In this document: positions 1-12,828 of the stretch, piece after piece
Layout of the letters: each line of letters starts with the position of its first letter
How positions within the stretch are numbered: the stretch's first letter is position 1
Source: Chionoecetes opilio
Taxonomy: Eukaryota; Arthropoda; Malacostraca; Decapoda; Majidae
Direction of reading: 5' to 3'
Assembly: GCA_016584305.1 (NCBI GenBank)
Contig: JACEEZ010024156.1
Span: 161,827-225,826, forward strand
DNA: 64,000 bases
Made by a program: the position numbers and the translations under genes
Notes under the pieces: generated by a model
The model's database searches: none
Seen by the model: the letters and a program-made list of their open reading frames with translations, nothing else
What the model was told of the DNA's origin: nothing

Positions 1-405
1 TGTTGTTTTCATTAGAAAATGTTATTTTAAACTACTGTAAGCTTATAAAAGGAGTTTGAGGCTATATATTGTGATACAATTGTATATTACAAGTGCTTTT
101 CATAGTTTCTTGTAAATTGTGGTGTTATATCATTAATAAAAGGAATTTACCTCATGATAATGCTTTATATCCTCTAAATGTGTTCTTTTCAATGATTTTA
201 GCTAGTTATCGGTGAAATATAGCTTTTTTCATGAAATTTAAGTAGCAATTTTAATCTAAAAAAAATACGTTTTTCAAGTGTTTTCATCTATTTTTGAAGT
301 GCTAAAAATTGTCGATAAATGACATTATTCAGCTTTTTTTTTATAGAGAAATTCAAAATTTGGTATTATTGTTGATTTCGTTAGAAAATGCTATTTTAAA
401 CTACT
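1..405 (+). repeat. Partial subfamily I unit at window edge
   Basis: The end of one unit (1-37) is followed by one A1 monomer from its head at about 38 to the next head at 406. It is the last part of a super-repeat that continues outside the window. Confidence 0.8.
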
Positions 406-3400
406 GTAAGCTTATAAAAGGAGTTTGAGGCTATATATTGCGATACAATTGTATATTACAAGTGTTTTTCACAGTTTCGTGTAAATTGTAGTATTATATC
501 ATAAATAAAAGGAATTTACCTTAAGATAATACTTTATACCCTCAAAATGTGTTCTTTTCAATGATTTTAGCTAGTTCTCGGTGAAATATAGCTTTTTTCC
601 TACAAATTGAAGTATACAATCCTCTTTTTAGAATAATTTGCCCCTATAAATAGCTTACGTTACATTAAGCAAATACATAGAAGAATAAGAGGCTATTTAT
701 TATGATATAACGGTATATTGCAAGCGTTTTCCTAGTTTCTTGTAAACTGTAGTGTTATTATATATATACTAGTAGTTTTACTTATCATATTGCTATATAC
801 CCATAAAATGTAGGGTTTTTATTGATTTTAGCAAGTTATCTGTGAAGAGTTGTTTGTTTCTACAAATTCAAGTATATTCCTATATATCTGTAGCTATATA
901 GTTTTAGATATTTGCTACAAATATATTTTACAAAATTAATAACTAAAAATATGTATTTTTCATGAAATTTAATTAGCAATTTTAATCCTAAAATCAAAGT
1001 ATTTTTCAGTGTTTTAGTTATTTTTGAGGGGCTAAAAACTGTCGAAAATTGACTTTATTCAGCCCTTTCTTGATAGAGATATTCAACATTTGGTGTTATT
1101 GTTGTTGTCGTGAGAAAATGCTATTTTTAACTACTGTAAGCTTATAAAAGGTGTTTGAGGCTATATATTGTGATACAATTGTATATTACAAGTGTTTTTC
1201 ATAGTTACTTGTAAATTGTAGTGTTATATCATAAATAAAAGGAATTTACCATATGATAATGCTTTATACCCTCAAAATGTGTTCTTTTCAATGATTTTAG
1301 CTAGTTATCGGTGAAATATAGCTTTTTTCATTAAATTTATGTATCAATTTTAATCTTAAAAAAATACGTTTTTCAAGTGTTTTCATCTATTTTTGAAGTG
1401 CTAAAAATTGTCGATAAATGACATTATTCAGCTTTTTTTTTATAGAGATATTCAAAATTTGGTATTATTGTTGTTTTCGTTAGAAAATGCTATTTTAAAC
1501 AACTATAAGCTTATAAAAGGAGTTTGAGGCTATATATTGTGATACAATTGTGTATTGCAAGTGTTTTTCATAGTTTCTTGTAAATTGTGGTGTTATATAA
1601 TTAATAAAAGGAATTTACCTCATTATAATGCTTTCTACCCTCAAAATGTGTTCTTTTCAATGATTTTAGCTACTTATCGGTGAAATATAGCTTTTTTCCT
1701 ACACATTGAAGTATACAATCCTCTTTTTAGAATAATTTCCACCTATAAATAGTTTACGTTACATTAAGCTAATACATAGAAGAGTAAGAGGTTATTTATT
1801 GTGATATAACGGAATATTGCAAGCGTTTTCCTAGTTTCTTGTAAGCTGTAGTGTTATTGTCTATATACAAGTAGTTTTACTTATCATATTGCTATATACC
1901 CATAAAATGTAGTGTTTTCATTGATTTTAGCTAGTTATCTGTGAACAGTTGTTTGTTTCGATAAATTGAAGTATATTCCTTTATATCTGTAGCTATATAG
2001 TTTTGATATTTACTACACATATATTTTACAAAATTAATAGCTAAAAATATGTATTTGCTATGAAATTTAGGTATAAATTTTAATCATAAAAAAAAAAAAA
2101 TTCAGGTGTTTTAATGTATTTTTAAAATGCTAAAAAATCTCGAAAATTGACATTATTCACCAGCCTTTTTGAAAAAGAAATTTAAAATGTGGTTTTATAG
2201 TTGTTTTCGTTAGCAAATGTTATTTTAAACTACTTAAAGCTTATAAAAGGTGTTTGAGGCTAATATTGTGATACAATTGTATATTACAAGTGTTTTTCAT
2301 AGTTTCTTGTAAATTGTAGTGTTATATCCTAAATAAAAAGAATTTACCTTATGATAATGCTTTATACCCTCTAAATGTATTCTTTTCAATGATTATAGCT
2401 AGTTATCGGTGAAATATAGCTTTTTTCATAAAATTTAAGTAGCAATTTTAATCTAAAAAACTCCGTTTTTTCAAGTGTTTTAATGTATTTTTGAAGTGCT
2501 AAATATTGTCGATAAATGACATTATTCAGCTTTTTTTTTATAGAGATATTCAAAATTTGGTATTATTGTTGTTTTCGTTAGAAAATGTTATTTTAAACTA
2601 CTGTAAGCTTATAAAAGGAGTTTGAGGCTATATATTGTGATACAATTGTATATTACAAGTGCTTTTCATAGTTTCGTGTAAATTGTAGTGTTATATCATA
2701 AATAAAAGGAATTTACCTTATGATAATACTTTATGCCTCAAAATGTGTTCTTTTCAATGATTTTAGCTAGTTCTCGGTGAAATATGGCTTTTTTCCTACA
2801 AATTGAAGTATACAATCCTCTTTTTAGAATACTTTGCACCTATAAATAGCTTACGTTACATTAAGCAAATTCATAGAAGAGTAAGAGGTTATTTATTGTG
2901 ATATAATTGTATATTGCAAGCGTTTTCCTAGTTTCTTGTAAACTGTAGTGTTATTGTATATATATAAGTAGTTTTACTTATCATATTGCTATATACCCAT
3001 AAAATGTAGTGTTTTCATTGATTTTAGCTAGTTATCTGTGAAGAGTTGTTTGTTTCTACAAATTGAAGTATATTCCTATTTATCTGTAGCTATATAATTT
3101 TGATATTTACTACACATATATTTTACAAAATTAATAGCTAAAAATATGTATTTGCTATGAAATTTGAGTATCAATTTTAATCTTAAAAACAAAGTATTTT
3201 TCAGTGTTTTAGTTATTCTTGAAGGGCTAAAAAATGTCGAAAATAGACATTATTCAGCCCTTTCTTGATAGAGATATTCAAAATAAGGTATTATTGCTGT
3301 TTTCGCTAGCAAATGCTATTTTAAACTACTGTAAGCTTATAAAAGGAGTTTGAGGCTATATATTGTGATACAATTGTGTATTACAAGTGTTTTTAAAAGT

Positions 3401-5526
3401 TTCTTGTAAATTGTGGTGTTATATCATTAATAAAAGGAATTTACCTCATGATAATGCTTTTTACCCTCAAAATGAGTTCTTTACAATGATTTTAGCTAGT
3501 TCTCGGTTTCATATAGCTTTTTTCCTACAAATTGAAGTATACAATCCCCTTTTTAGAATAATTTGCACCTATATATATCTTACGTTACATTAAGTTAATA
3601 CATAGAGGAGTAAGAGGTTATTTACCGTGATATAACGGTATATTGCAAGCGTTTTCCTAGTTTCTTGTAAGCTGTAGTGTTATTGTATATATACAAGTAG
3701 TTTTACTTATCATATTGCTATATACCCATAAAATATAGTGTTTTCATTGAGTTTAGCTACTTATCTGTGAAGAGTTGTTTGTTTCTACAAATTGAAGTAT
3801 ATTCCTATATATCTGTAGCTATATAGTATTCGATATTTGCTACATATAAATTTACAAATTTAATAGCTAAAAATATGTATTTTTTCATGAAATTTAAGTA
3901 TCAATTTTAATCATAAAAACTACGTTTTTTCAAGTGTTTTAATGAAATTTTGAAGTGCTAAAAAATGTCGAAAATTGACATTATGCACCAACCTTTTTGA
4001 AAGAGAAATTTAAAATGTAGTTTTATAGTTGTTTTCGTTAGCAAATGCTATTTTAAACTGCTGAAAGCTTATAAAAGGTGTTTGAGGCTATTTATTGTGA
4101 TACAATTGTATATTATAAGTGTTTTTCATAGTTTCTTGTAAATTGTAGTGTTATATCATAATAGAAGGAAATTTTACCTTATGATAATGCTTTATACCCT
4201 CAAAATGTGTTCTTTTCAATGATTTTAGCTAGTTATCGGTGAAATATAACTTTTTTCATGAAATTTTAAGTATCAATTTTAATCTTAAAAATAACGATTT
4301 TTCAAGCGTTTTAATGTATTTTTGAAGTGCTAAAAATTATCGAAAATTGACATTATTCAGCTCTTTTTTGATAGAGATATTCAAAATTTGGTATTATTGT
4401 TGTTTTCGTTAGAAATGCTATTTTAAACTACTGTAAGCTTATAAAGGAGTTTGAGGCTATATATTGTGAGACAATTGTGTATTACAAGTGTTTTTCATAG
4501 TTTCTTGTAAATTTTGGTGTTATATCTTAATAAAAGGAATTTACCTCATGATAATTCTTTATACCCTAAAATGTGTTCTTTTCAATGATTTTAGCTAGTT
4601 ATCGGGAAATATAGCTTTTTTCCTACAAATTCAAGTATACAATCTTCTTTTTAGAATAATTTGCACCTATAAGTACCTACGTTACATTAAGCAAATACAT
4701 AGAAGAGTAAGAGGTTATTTATTGTGATATAACGGTATATGCTAGCGTTTTCCTAGTTTCTTGTAAATTGTAGTGTTATTGTATATATACAAGTAGTTTA
4801 CTTATCATATTGCTATATTCCCATAAATGTAGTGTTTTTCATTGATTTTAGCTAGTTATCTGTGAAGAGTTGTTGGTTTCTACAAATTGAAGAATATTCC
4901 TATAAATCTGTAGCTATAGAGTGTTCGATATTTGCTACAATATATTTTACAAAATTAATAGCTAAAAATATGTATTTTTCAAGAAATTTAAGTATAAATT
5001 TTAATCCTACAAAAAACTTTTTTTTTCAAGTGTTTTAATGTATTTTTGAAATGCTAAAAATGTCGAAAATTGACATTATTCACCAACCTTTTTGAAAGAG
5101 AAATTAAAAATGGGGTTTTATAGTTGTTTTAGTATAGCAATGCTATTTTAAACTACTTAAAGCTTGTAAAAGGTGTTTGAGGTTATATATTGTGATGCAA
5201 TTGTATATTACAAGTGTTTTTCATAGGTTTCTTGTAAATTGTAGTTTTATTCATAAATAAAAGGAATTTACCTTATGATAATGCTTTAATATACCTCTAA
5301 TGTGTTCTTTTCAATGATTTTAGCAAAGTTATCGGTGAAATATAGCTTTTTTCATGAATTTAAGTAGCAATTTTAATCTAAAAAATTACGTTTTCAAGTG
5401 TTGTCATCATTTTTGAGTGCTAAAACTTGTCGAAAAATGACATTATTCAGGCTATTTTTTTTATAGAAAATTCAAAATTTGGTATTATTGTTATTTTTCG
5501 TTAGAAAATGCTATTTTTAAAATACT
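406..5526 (+). repeat. Super-repeat copy 1 (about 5.12 kb)
   Basis: This copy consists of nine head-to-head intervals in a fixed order, each with private variants. In order they begin at 406 (CACAGTTTCG, CTTAAGATAATAC), 1136 (CATAGTTACTTG), 1505 (CACATTGAAG, GGAATATTGC), 2235, 2602 (GAATACTTTGCACC), 3330 (GTTTTTAAAAG, CCGTGATATAACGG), about 4070 (TGCTGAAAGC), 4431 (GAGTGTTCGATA) and about 5157 (GTGATGCAATTG). The same order returns from 5527, which defines a period of 5,121 bp. From about 4140 onward this copy has many 1-bp indels. Confidence 0.8.
1136..2234 (+). repeat. Exemplar trimeric higher-order unit (about 1.1 kb)
   Basis: This stretch shows the basic three-part unit. Monomer A1 (1136-1504, 369 bp) has a head ending in the TATAGCTTTTTTCAT motif and a tail containing GTCGATAAATGACATTATTC. 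Monomer A2 (1505-1763, 259 bp) has the same head but a tail reading CCTACACATTGAAGTATAC and then AGAATAATTTCCACC. Monomer B (1764-2234, 471 bp) has a related, diverged head (AAGAGTAAGAGGTTATTTA), a middle part ending near AATTAATAGCTAAAAATATG, and then an A1-type tail. The A and B heads align along about 200 bp, including TTTCTTGTAA and TGATTTTAGCTAGTTATC, so they derive from one ancestral monomer. Confidence 0.85.
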
Positions 5527-8500
5527 GTAAGCTTATAAAAGGAGTTTGAGGCTATATATTGTGATAAAATTGTATATTACAAGGTTTTTCAAAGGTTTCG
5601 TGTAAATTGTTGTATTATATCATAAATAAAAGGAATTTACTTAAGATAATACTTTATACCTCATAATGTGTTTCTGTTCAATGATTTTAGTTTAGTTCTC
5701 GTGATTATAGCTTTTTTACTAAAATTGAGTATACAATCTTTTTTTAGAATAATTTGCACCTATAAATAGCTTACGTTACATTAAGCAAATACATAGAAGA
5801 ATAAGCAGGTTTTTATTATGATTATGACGGTATATATTGCAAGCGTTTTTAATAGTTTCTTGTAAACTGTAGTGTTATTATATATATACTAGTAGTTTTA
5901 CTTAGCATATTGCTATATACCCATATATGTAGGTTTTCATTGATTTTAGCTAGTTATCTGTGAAGAGTTGTTTGTTTCTACAAATTCAGTATATACCTAT
6001 ATAATCTGTAGCTATATAGTTTTAGATATTTGCTACAAATATATTTTACAAAATTAATAACAAAAAATATGTATTTTTCATGAAATTTAATTAGCAATTT
6101 TAATCTTAAAAACAAGTATTTTTCAGTGTTTTAGTTATTTTTGAAGAGCTAAAAAATGTCGAAAATTGACATTACTCAGCCTTTCTATAGAGATATTCAA
6201 CATTTGGTATTATTGTTGTTGTCGTTAGAAAATTCTATATTAAACTACTGTAAGCTTATAAAAGGAGTTTGAGGCTATATATTTTGATACAATTGTATAT
6301 TACAAGTGTTTTTTCATAGTAACTTGTAAATTGTAGTGTTTATATCATTAAATTAAAGGAATTTTACATATTATATGCTTATACCTCAAAATGTATTTTT
6401 TTCAATGATTTTTAGCTAGTTATCGTGAAATATAGCTTTTTTCATTAAATTTAAGTATCAATTTTAATCTTAAAATAACGTTTTTTTCAAGTGTTTTAAT
6501 GTATTTTTGAAGTGCTAAAAATTGTCGAAAATTGACATTATTCAGCTCTTTTTTCATAGATATTCAAAATTTGGTTATATTATTGTTTTCGTTAGAAATG
6601 CTATTTTAAACTACTATAAGCTTATAAAAGAGTTTGAGGCTATATATTGTGATACAATTGTGTTTTTGCAAGTGTTTTTCATAGTTTTTGTAAATTGTGG
6701 TGTTATATCATTAATAAAAGGAATTTACCTCATGATAATGCTTTCTACCCTCAAAATGTGTTCTTTTCAATGATTTTAGCTATTATCGGTGAAATATAGC
6801 TTTTTTTTTCCTACACATTGAAGTATACAATCCTCTTTTTAGAATAATTTCCACCTATAATAGTTTACGTTACATAAGCTAATACTAGAAGAGTAAGGGG
6901 TTTATTTATTGTGATATAACGAATATTGCAAGCGTTTTCCTAGTTTCTTGTAAGCTGTAGTGTTATTGTCTATATACAATTTAGTTTTACTTATCATTTT
7001 GCTATATACCATAAATTAGTGTTTTCATTGATTTTAGCTAGTTATCTGTGAAGAGTTGTTTTGTTCGACAAATTGAAGTATATTTCCTATAGATCTGTAG
7101 CTATATAGTTTTGATATTTACTACACATATATTTTACAAAATTAATAGCTAAAAATATGTATTTGCTATGAAATTTAAGTATAAATTTAATCCTAAAAAA
7201 AAAAAATTCATGTGTTTTAATGTATTTTTGAAATGCTAAAAAATGTCGAAAATTAACATTATTCACCAACCTTTTTTGAAAAGAAATTAAAAAATGTGGT
7301 TTTATAATTGTTTTCGTTAGCAAATCCCTATTTTAAACTACTTAAAGCTTATAAAAGGTGTTTGGGCTATATATTGTGATACAATTGTATATTACTATTT
7401 GTTTTTCATAGTTTCTTGTAAATTGTAGTGTTATATCCTAAATAAAAAAAATTTACCTTATGATAATGCCTTATACCTCTAAATGTATTCTTTTCAATGA
7501 TTTTAGCTAGTTATCGGTGAAATATAGCTTTTTTTCATAAAATTTAAGTAGCAATTTTAATCTAAAAAATTCCGTTTTTTCAAGTGTTTTAATGTATTTT
7601 TGAAAGTGCTAAAAATTGTCGATAAATGACATTATTCAGCTTTTTTTTTTATAGAGATATTCAAAATTTGGTATTATTGTTGTTTTCGTTAGAAAATGTT
7701 ATTTTAAACTACTGTAAGCTTATAAAGGAGTTTGAGGCTATATATTGGGGATAAAATTGTATATTACAAGGCTTTTCATAGTTCGTGTAAATTGTAGTGT
7801 TATATCATAATAAAAGGAATTTACCTTATGATAATACTTTATCCCTCAAAATGTGTTCTTTTCAATGATTTTAGCTAGTTCTCGGTGAAATATGGCTTTT
7901 TTCCTACAATTGAAGTATACAATCCTCTTTTTAGAATACTTTTCACCTATAAATAGCTTACGTTACATTAAGCAAATTCATAGAAGAGTAAGAGGTTATT
8001 TATTGTGATATAATTGTATATTGCAAGCGTTTTCCTAGTTTCTTGTAAACTGTAGTGTTATTGTATATATATAAGTAGTTTACTTATACATATTGCTATA
8101 TACCCATAAATGTAGTGTTTTCATTGATTTTAGCTAGTTTCTGTGAAGAGTTGTTTGTTTCTTACAATTGAAGTATATTCCTATTTATCTGTAGCTATAA
8201 TTTTGATATTACTACACATATATTTACAAAATTAATAGCTAAAAATATGTATTTGCTATGAAATTTGAGTATCAATTTTAATCTTAAAAACAAAGAATTT
8301 TTCAGTGTTTTAGTTATTCTTGAAGGGCTAAAAAATGTCGAAAATAGACATTATTCAGCCCTTTCTTGATAGAGATATTCAAAATTTGGTATATTGCTGT
8401 TTTCGCTAGAAAATGCTATTTTAACTAATGTAAGCTTATAAAAGAGTTTGAGGCTATATATTGTGATACAATTGTGTATTAAAAGTTTTTTTAAAAGTTT

Positions 8501-8660
8501 TTGTAATTGTGCTGTTATATCATTAATAAAAGGAATTTACCTCATGATAATGCTTTTTAACCCTAAAAATGAGTTCTTTACAAATGATTTTAGCTAGTTC
8601 TCGTTTCATATAGCTTTTTTCCTACAAATTGAAGTATACATCCCTTTTTAGAATAATTTG
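4140..8660. other. Indel-rich segment spanning super-repeat copies 1 and 2
   Basis: Compared with matching intervals at 9.2-16.0 kb, this stretch has many isolated base losses and gains, for example CTTATAAAGGAG for CTTATAAAAGGAG near 4440 and GGAATTTACTTAAG for GGAATTTACCTTAAG near 5630. The change from clean to noisy sequence is abrupt at both ends and does not follow repeat boundaries. Confidence 0.55.
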
Positions 8661-10626
8661 CACCTATAAATATCTTACGTTACATTAAGTTAATACATAG
8701 AGGAGTAAGAGGTTATTTACCGTGATATAACGGTATATTGCAAGCGTTTTCCTAGTTTCTTGTAAGCTGTAGTGTTATTGTATATATGCAAGTAGTTTTA
8801 CTTATCATATTGCTATATACCCATAAAATATAGTGTTTTCATTGAGTTTAGCTACTTATCTGTGAAGAGTTGTTTGTTTCTACAAATTGAAGTATATTCC
8901 TATATATCTGTAGCTATATAGTTTTCGATATTTGCTACATATAAATTTACAAATTTAATAGCTAAAAATATGTATTTTTTCATGAAATTTAAGTATCAAT
9001 TTTAATCATAAAAACTACGTTTTTTCAAGTGTTTTAATGAAATTTTGAAGTGCTAAAGAATGTCGAAAATTGACATTATTCACCATCCTTTTTGAAAGAG
9101 AAATTTAAAATGTAGTTTTATAGTTGTTTTCGTTAGCAAATGCTATTTTAAACTGCTGAAAGCTTATATAAGGTGTTTGAGGCTATTTATTGTGATACAA
9201 TTGTATATTATAAGTGTTTTTCATAGTTTCTTGTAAATTGTAGTGTTATATCATAAATAGAAGGAATTTACCTTATGATAATGCTTTATACCCTCAAAAT
9301 GTGTTCTTTTCAATGATTTTAGCTAGTTATCGGTGAAATATAACTTTTTTCATGAAATTTAAGTATCAATTTTAATCTTAAAAATAACGATTTTTCAAGC
9401 GTTTTAATGTATTTTTGATGTGCTAAAAATTTTCGAAAATTGACATTATTCAGCTCTTTTTTGATAGAGATATTCAAAATTTGGTATTATTGTTGTTTTC
9501 GTTAGAAAAATGCTATTTTAAACTACTGTAAGCTTATAAAAGGAGTTTGAGGCTATATATTGTGATACAATTGTGTATTACAAGTGTTTTTCATAGTTTC
9601 TTGTAAATTGTGGTGTTATATCATTAATAAAAGGAATTTACCTCATGATAATTCTTTATACCCTAAAAATGTGTTCTTTTCAATGATTTTAGCTAGTTAT
9701 CGGTGAAATATAGCTTTTTTCCTACAAATTCAAGTATACAATCTTCTTTTTAGAATAATTTGCACCTATAAGTACCCTACGTTACATTAAGCTAATACAT
9801 AGAAGAGTAAGAGGTTATTTATTGTGATATAACGGTATATTGCTAGCGTTTTCCTAGTTTCTTGTAAATTGTAGTGTTATTGTATTTATACAAGTAGTTT
9901 TACTTATCATATTGCTATATTCCCATAAAATGTAGTGTTTTCATTGATTTTAGCTAGTTATCTGTGAAGAGTTGTTGGTTTCTACAAATTGAAGAATATT
10001 CCTATAAATCTGTAGCTATAGAGTGTTCGATATTTGCTACAAATATATTTTACAAAATTAATAGCTAAAAATATGTATTTTTCATGAAATTTAAGTATAA
10101 ATTTTAATCCTAAAAAAATTTTTTTTTTCAAGTGTTTTAATGTATTTTTGAAATGCTAAAAAATGTCGAAAATTGACATTATTAACCAACCTTTTTGAAA
10201 GAGAAATTAAAAATGTGGTTTTATAGTTGTTTTAGTTAGCAAATGCTATTTTAAACTACTTAAAGCTTATAAAAGTGTTTATGCGGCTATATATTGTGAT
10301 GCATTGTATATTACAAGTGTTTTTATAGTTTTTCTGTAAATTGTAGTTTTATATCAAAATAAAGGAATTTACCTTATGATAATGCTTTATATCCTCTAAA
10401 TGTGTTCTTTTCAATGATTTTAGCTAGTTATCGGTGAAATATAGCTTTTTTCATGAAATTTAAGTAGCAATTTTAATCTAAAAAATTACGTTTTTCAAGT
10501 GTTGTCATCTATTTTTGAAGTGCTAAAAATTGTCGAAAAATGACATTATTCAGCTATTTTTTTATAGAGAAATTCAAAATTTGGTATTATTGTTGTTTTC
10601 GTTAGAAAATGCTATTTTAAAATACT
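5527..10626 (+). repeat. Super-repeat copy 2 (about 5.10 kb)
   Basis: The nine variant-marked intervals of copy 1 recur in the same order with heads at 5527, 6250, 6617, 7340, 7705, 8433, 9163, 9530 and 10,260. Diagnostic variants match one to one, for example GTGCTGTTATAT/TTTAAAAG near 8480 with 3390, and GAGTGTTCGATA at 10,020 with 4920. The first part, to about 8660, is rich in single-base gaps and insertions. The rest is clean apart from about 10,260-10,370. Confidence 0.8.
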
Positions 10627-12828
10627 GTAAGCTTATAAAAGGAGTTTGAGGCTATATATTGTGATACAATTGTATATTACAAGTGTTTTTCACAGTTTCG
10701 TGTAAATTGTAGTATTATATCATAAATAAAAGGAATTTACCTTAAGATAATACTTTATACCCTCAAAATGTGTTCTTTTCAATGATTTTAGCTAGTTATC
10801 GGTGAATTATAGCTTTTTTCCTACAAATTGAAGTATACAATCCTCTTTTTAGAATAATTTGCACCTATAAATAGCTTACGTTACATTAAGCAAATACATA
10901 GAAGAATAAGAGGTTATTTATTATGATATAACGGTATATTGCAAGCGTTTTCCTAGTTTCTTGTAAACTGTAGTGTTATTATATATATACTAGTAGATTT
11001 ACTTAGCATATTGCTATATACCCATAAAATGTAGGGTTTTCATTGATTTTAGCTAGTTATCTGTGAAGAGTTGTTTGTTTTTACAAATTCAAGTATATTC
11101 CTATATATCTGTAGCTATATAGTTTTAGATATTTGCTACAAATATATTTTACAAAATTAATAACTAAAAATATGTATTTTTCATGAAATTTAATTAGCAA
11201 TTTTAATCTTAAAAACAAAGTATTTTTCAGTGTTTTAGTTATTTTTGAAGGGCTAAAAAATGTCGAAAATTGACATTACTCAGCCCTTTCTTGATAGAGA
11301 TATTCAACATTTGGTATTATTGTTGTTGTCGTTAGAAAATTCTATTTTAAACTACTGTAAGCTTATAAATGGAGTTTGAGGCTATATATTGTTATACAAT
11401 TGTATATTACAAGTGTTTTTTCATAGTTACTTGTAAATTGTAGTGTTATATCATAAATAAAAGGAATTTACCATATGATAATGCTTTATACCCTCAAAAT
11501 GTATTCTTTTCAATGATTTTAGCTAGTTATCGGTGAAATATAACTTTTTTCATGAAATTTATGTATCAATTTTAATCTTAAAAATAACGTTTTTTCAAGT
11601 GTTTTAATGTATTTTTGAAGTGCTAAAAATTGTCGAAAATTGACATTATTCAGCTCTTTTTTGATAGAGATATTCAAAATTTGGTATTATTATTGTTTTC
11701 GTTAGGAAATGCTATTTTAAACTACTGTAAGCTTATAAAAGGAGTTTGAGGCTATATATTGTGATACAATTGTGTATTACAAGTGTTTTTCATAGTTTCT
11801 TGTAAATTGTGGTGTTATATCATTAATAAAAGGAATTTACCTCATGATAATTCTTTATACCCTAAAAATGTGTTCTTTTCAATGATTTTAGCTAGTTATC
11901 GGTGAAATATAGCTTTTTTCCTACAAATTCAAGTATACAATCTTCTTTTTAGAATAATTTGCACCTATAAGTACCCTACGTTACATTAAGCTAATACATA
12001 GAAGAGTAAGAGGTTATTTATTGTGATATAACGGTATATTGCTAGCGTTTTCCTAGTTTCTTGTAAATTGTAGTGTTATTGTATATATACAAGTAGTTTT
12101 ACTTATCATATTGCTATATTCCCATAAAATGTAGTGTTTTCATTGATTTTAGCTAGTTATCTGTGAAGAGTTGTTGGTTTCTACAAATTGAAGAATATTC
12201 CTATAAATCTGTAGCTATAGAGTGTTCGATATTTGCTACAAATATATTTTACAAAATTAATAGCTAAAAATATGTATTTTTCAAGAAATTTAAGTATAAA
12301 TTTTAATCCTAAAAAAAACTTTTTTTTTCAAGTGTTTCAATGTATTTTTGAAATGCTAAAAAATGTCGAAAATTGACATTATTCACCAACCTTTTTGAAA
12401 GAGAAATTAAAAATGTGGTTTTATAGTTGTTTTAGTTAGCAAATGCTATTTTAAACTACTTAAAGCTTATAAAAGGTGTTTGAGGTTATATATTGTGATG
12501 CAATTGTATATTACAAGTGTTTTTCATAGTTTCTTGTAAATTGTAGTTTTATATCATAAATAAAAGGAATTTACCTTATGATAATGCTTTATATCCTCTA
12601 AATGTGTTCTTTTCAATGATTTTAGCTAGTTATCGGTGAAATATAGCTTTTTCCATGAAATTTAAGTAGCAATTTTAATCTAAAAAATTACGTTTTTCAA
12701 GTGTTTTCATCTATTTTTGAAGTGCTAAAACTTGTCGAAAAATGACATTATTCAGCTATTTTTTTATAGAGAAATTCAAAATTTGGTATTATTGTTGTTT
12801 TCGTTAGAAAATGCTATTTTAAAATACT
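10627..12828 (+). repeat. Super-repeat copy 3, internally deleted
   Basis: This copy has only four intervals (heads 10,627, 11,358, 11,719 and 12,463). The first matches interval 1. The second begins like interval 2 (CATAGTTACTTG, CCATATGATAATG) but ends like interval 7 (AAATATAACTTTTTTCATG). The next two match intervals 8 and 9. The missing part therefore runs from inside interval 2 to inside interval 7, with the breakpoint near 11,540, as expected from unequal exchange between related units. Confidence 0.72.

Noticed and set aside
3387..3593. 68-codon open frame in a satellite A2 monomer, also present at 15,813-16,019
   Set aside because: It is simply the same repeat read twice. Sister units at 8.48 kb and elsewhere break the frame, and there is no domain or codon signal.
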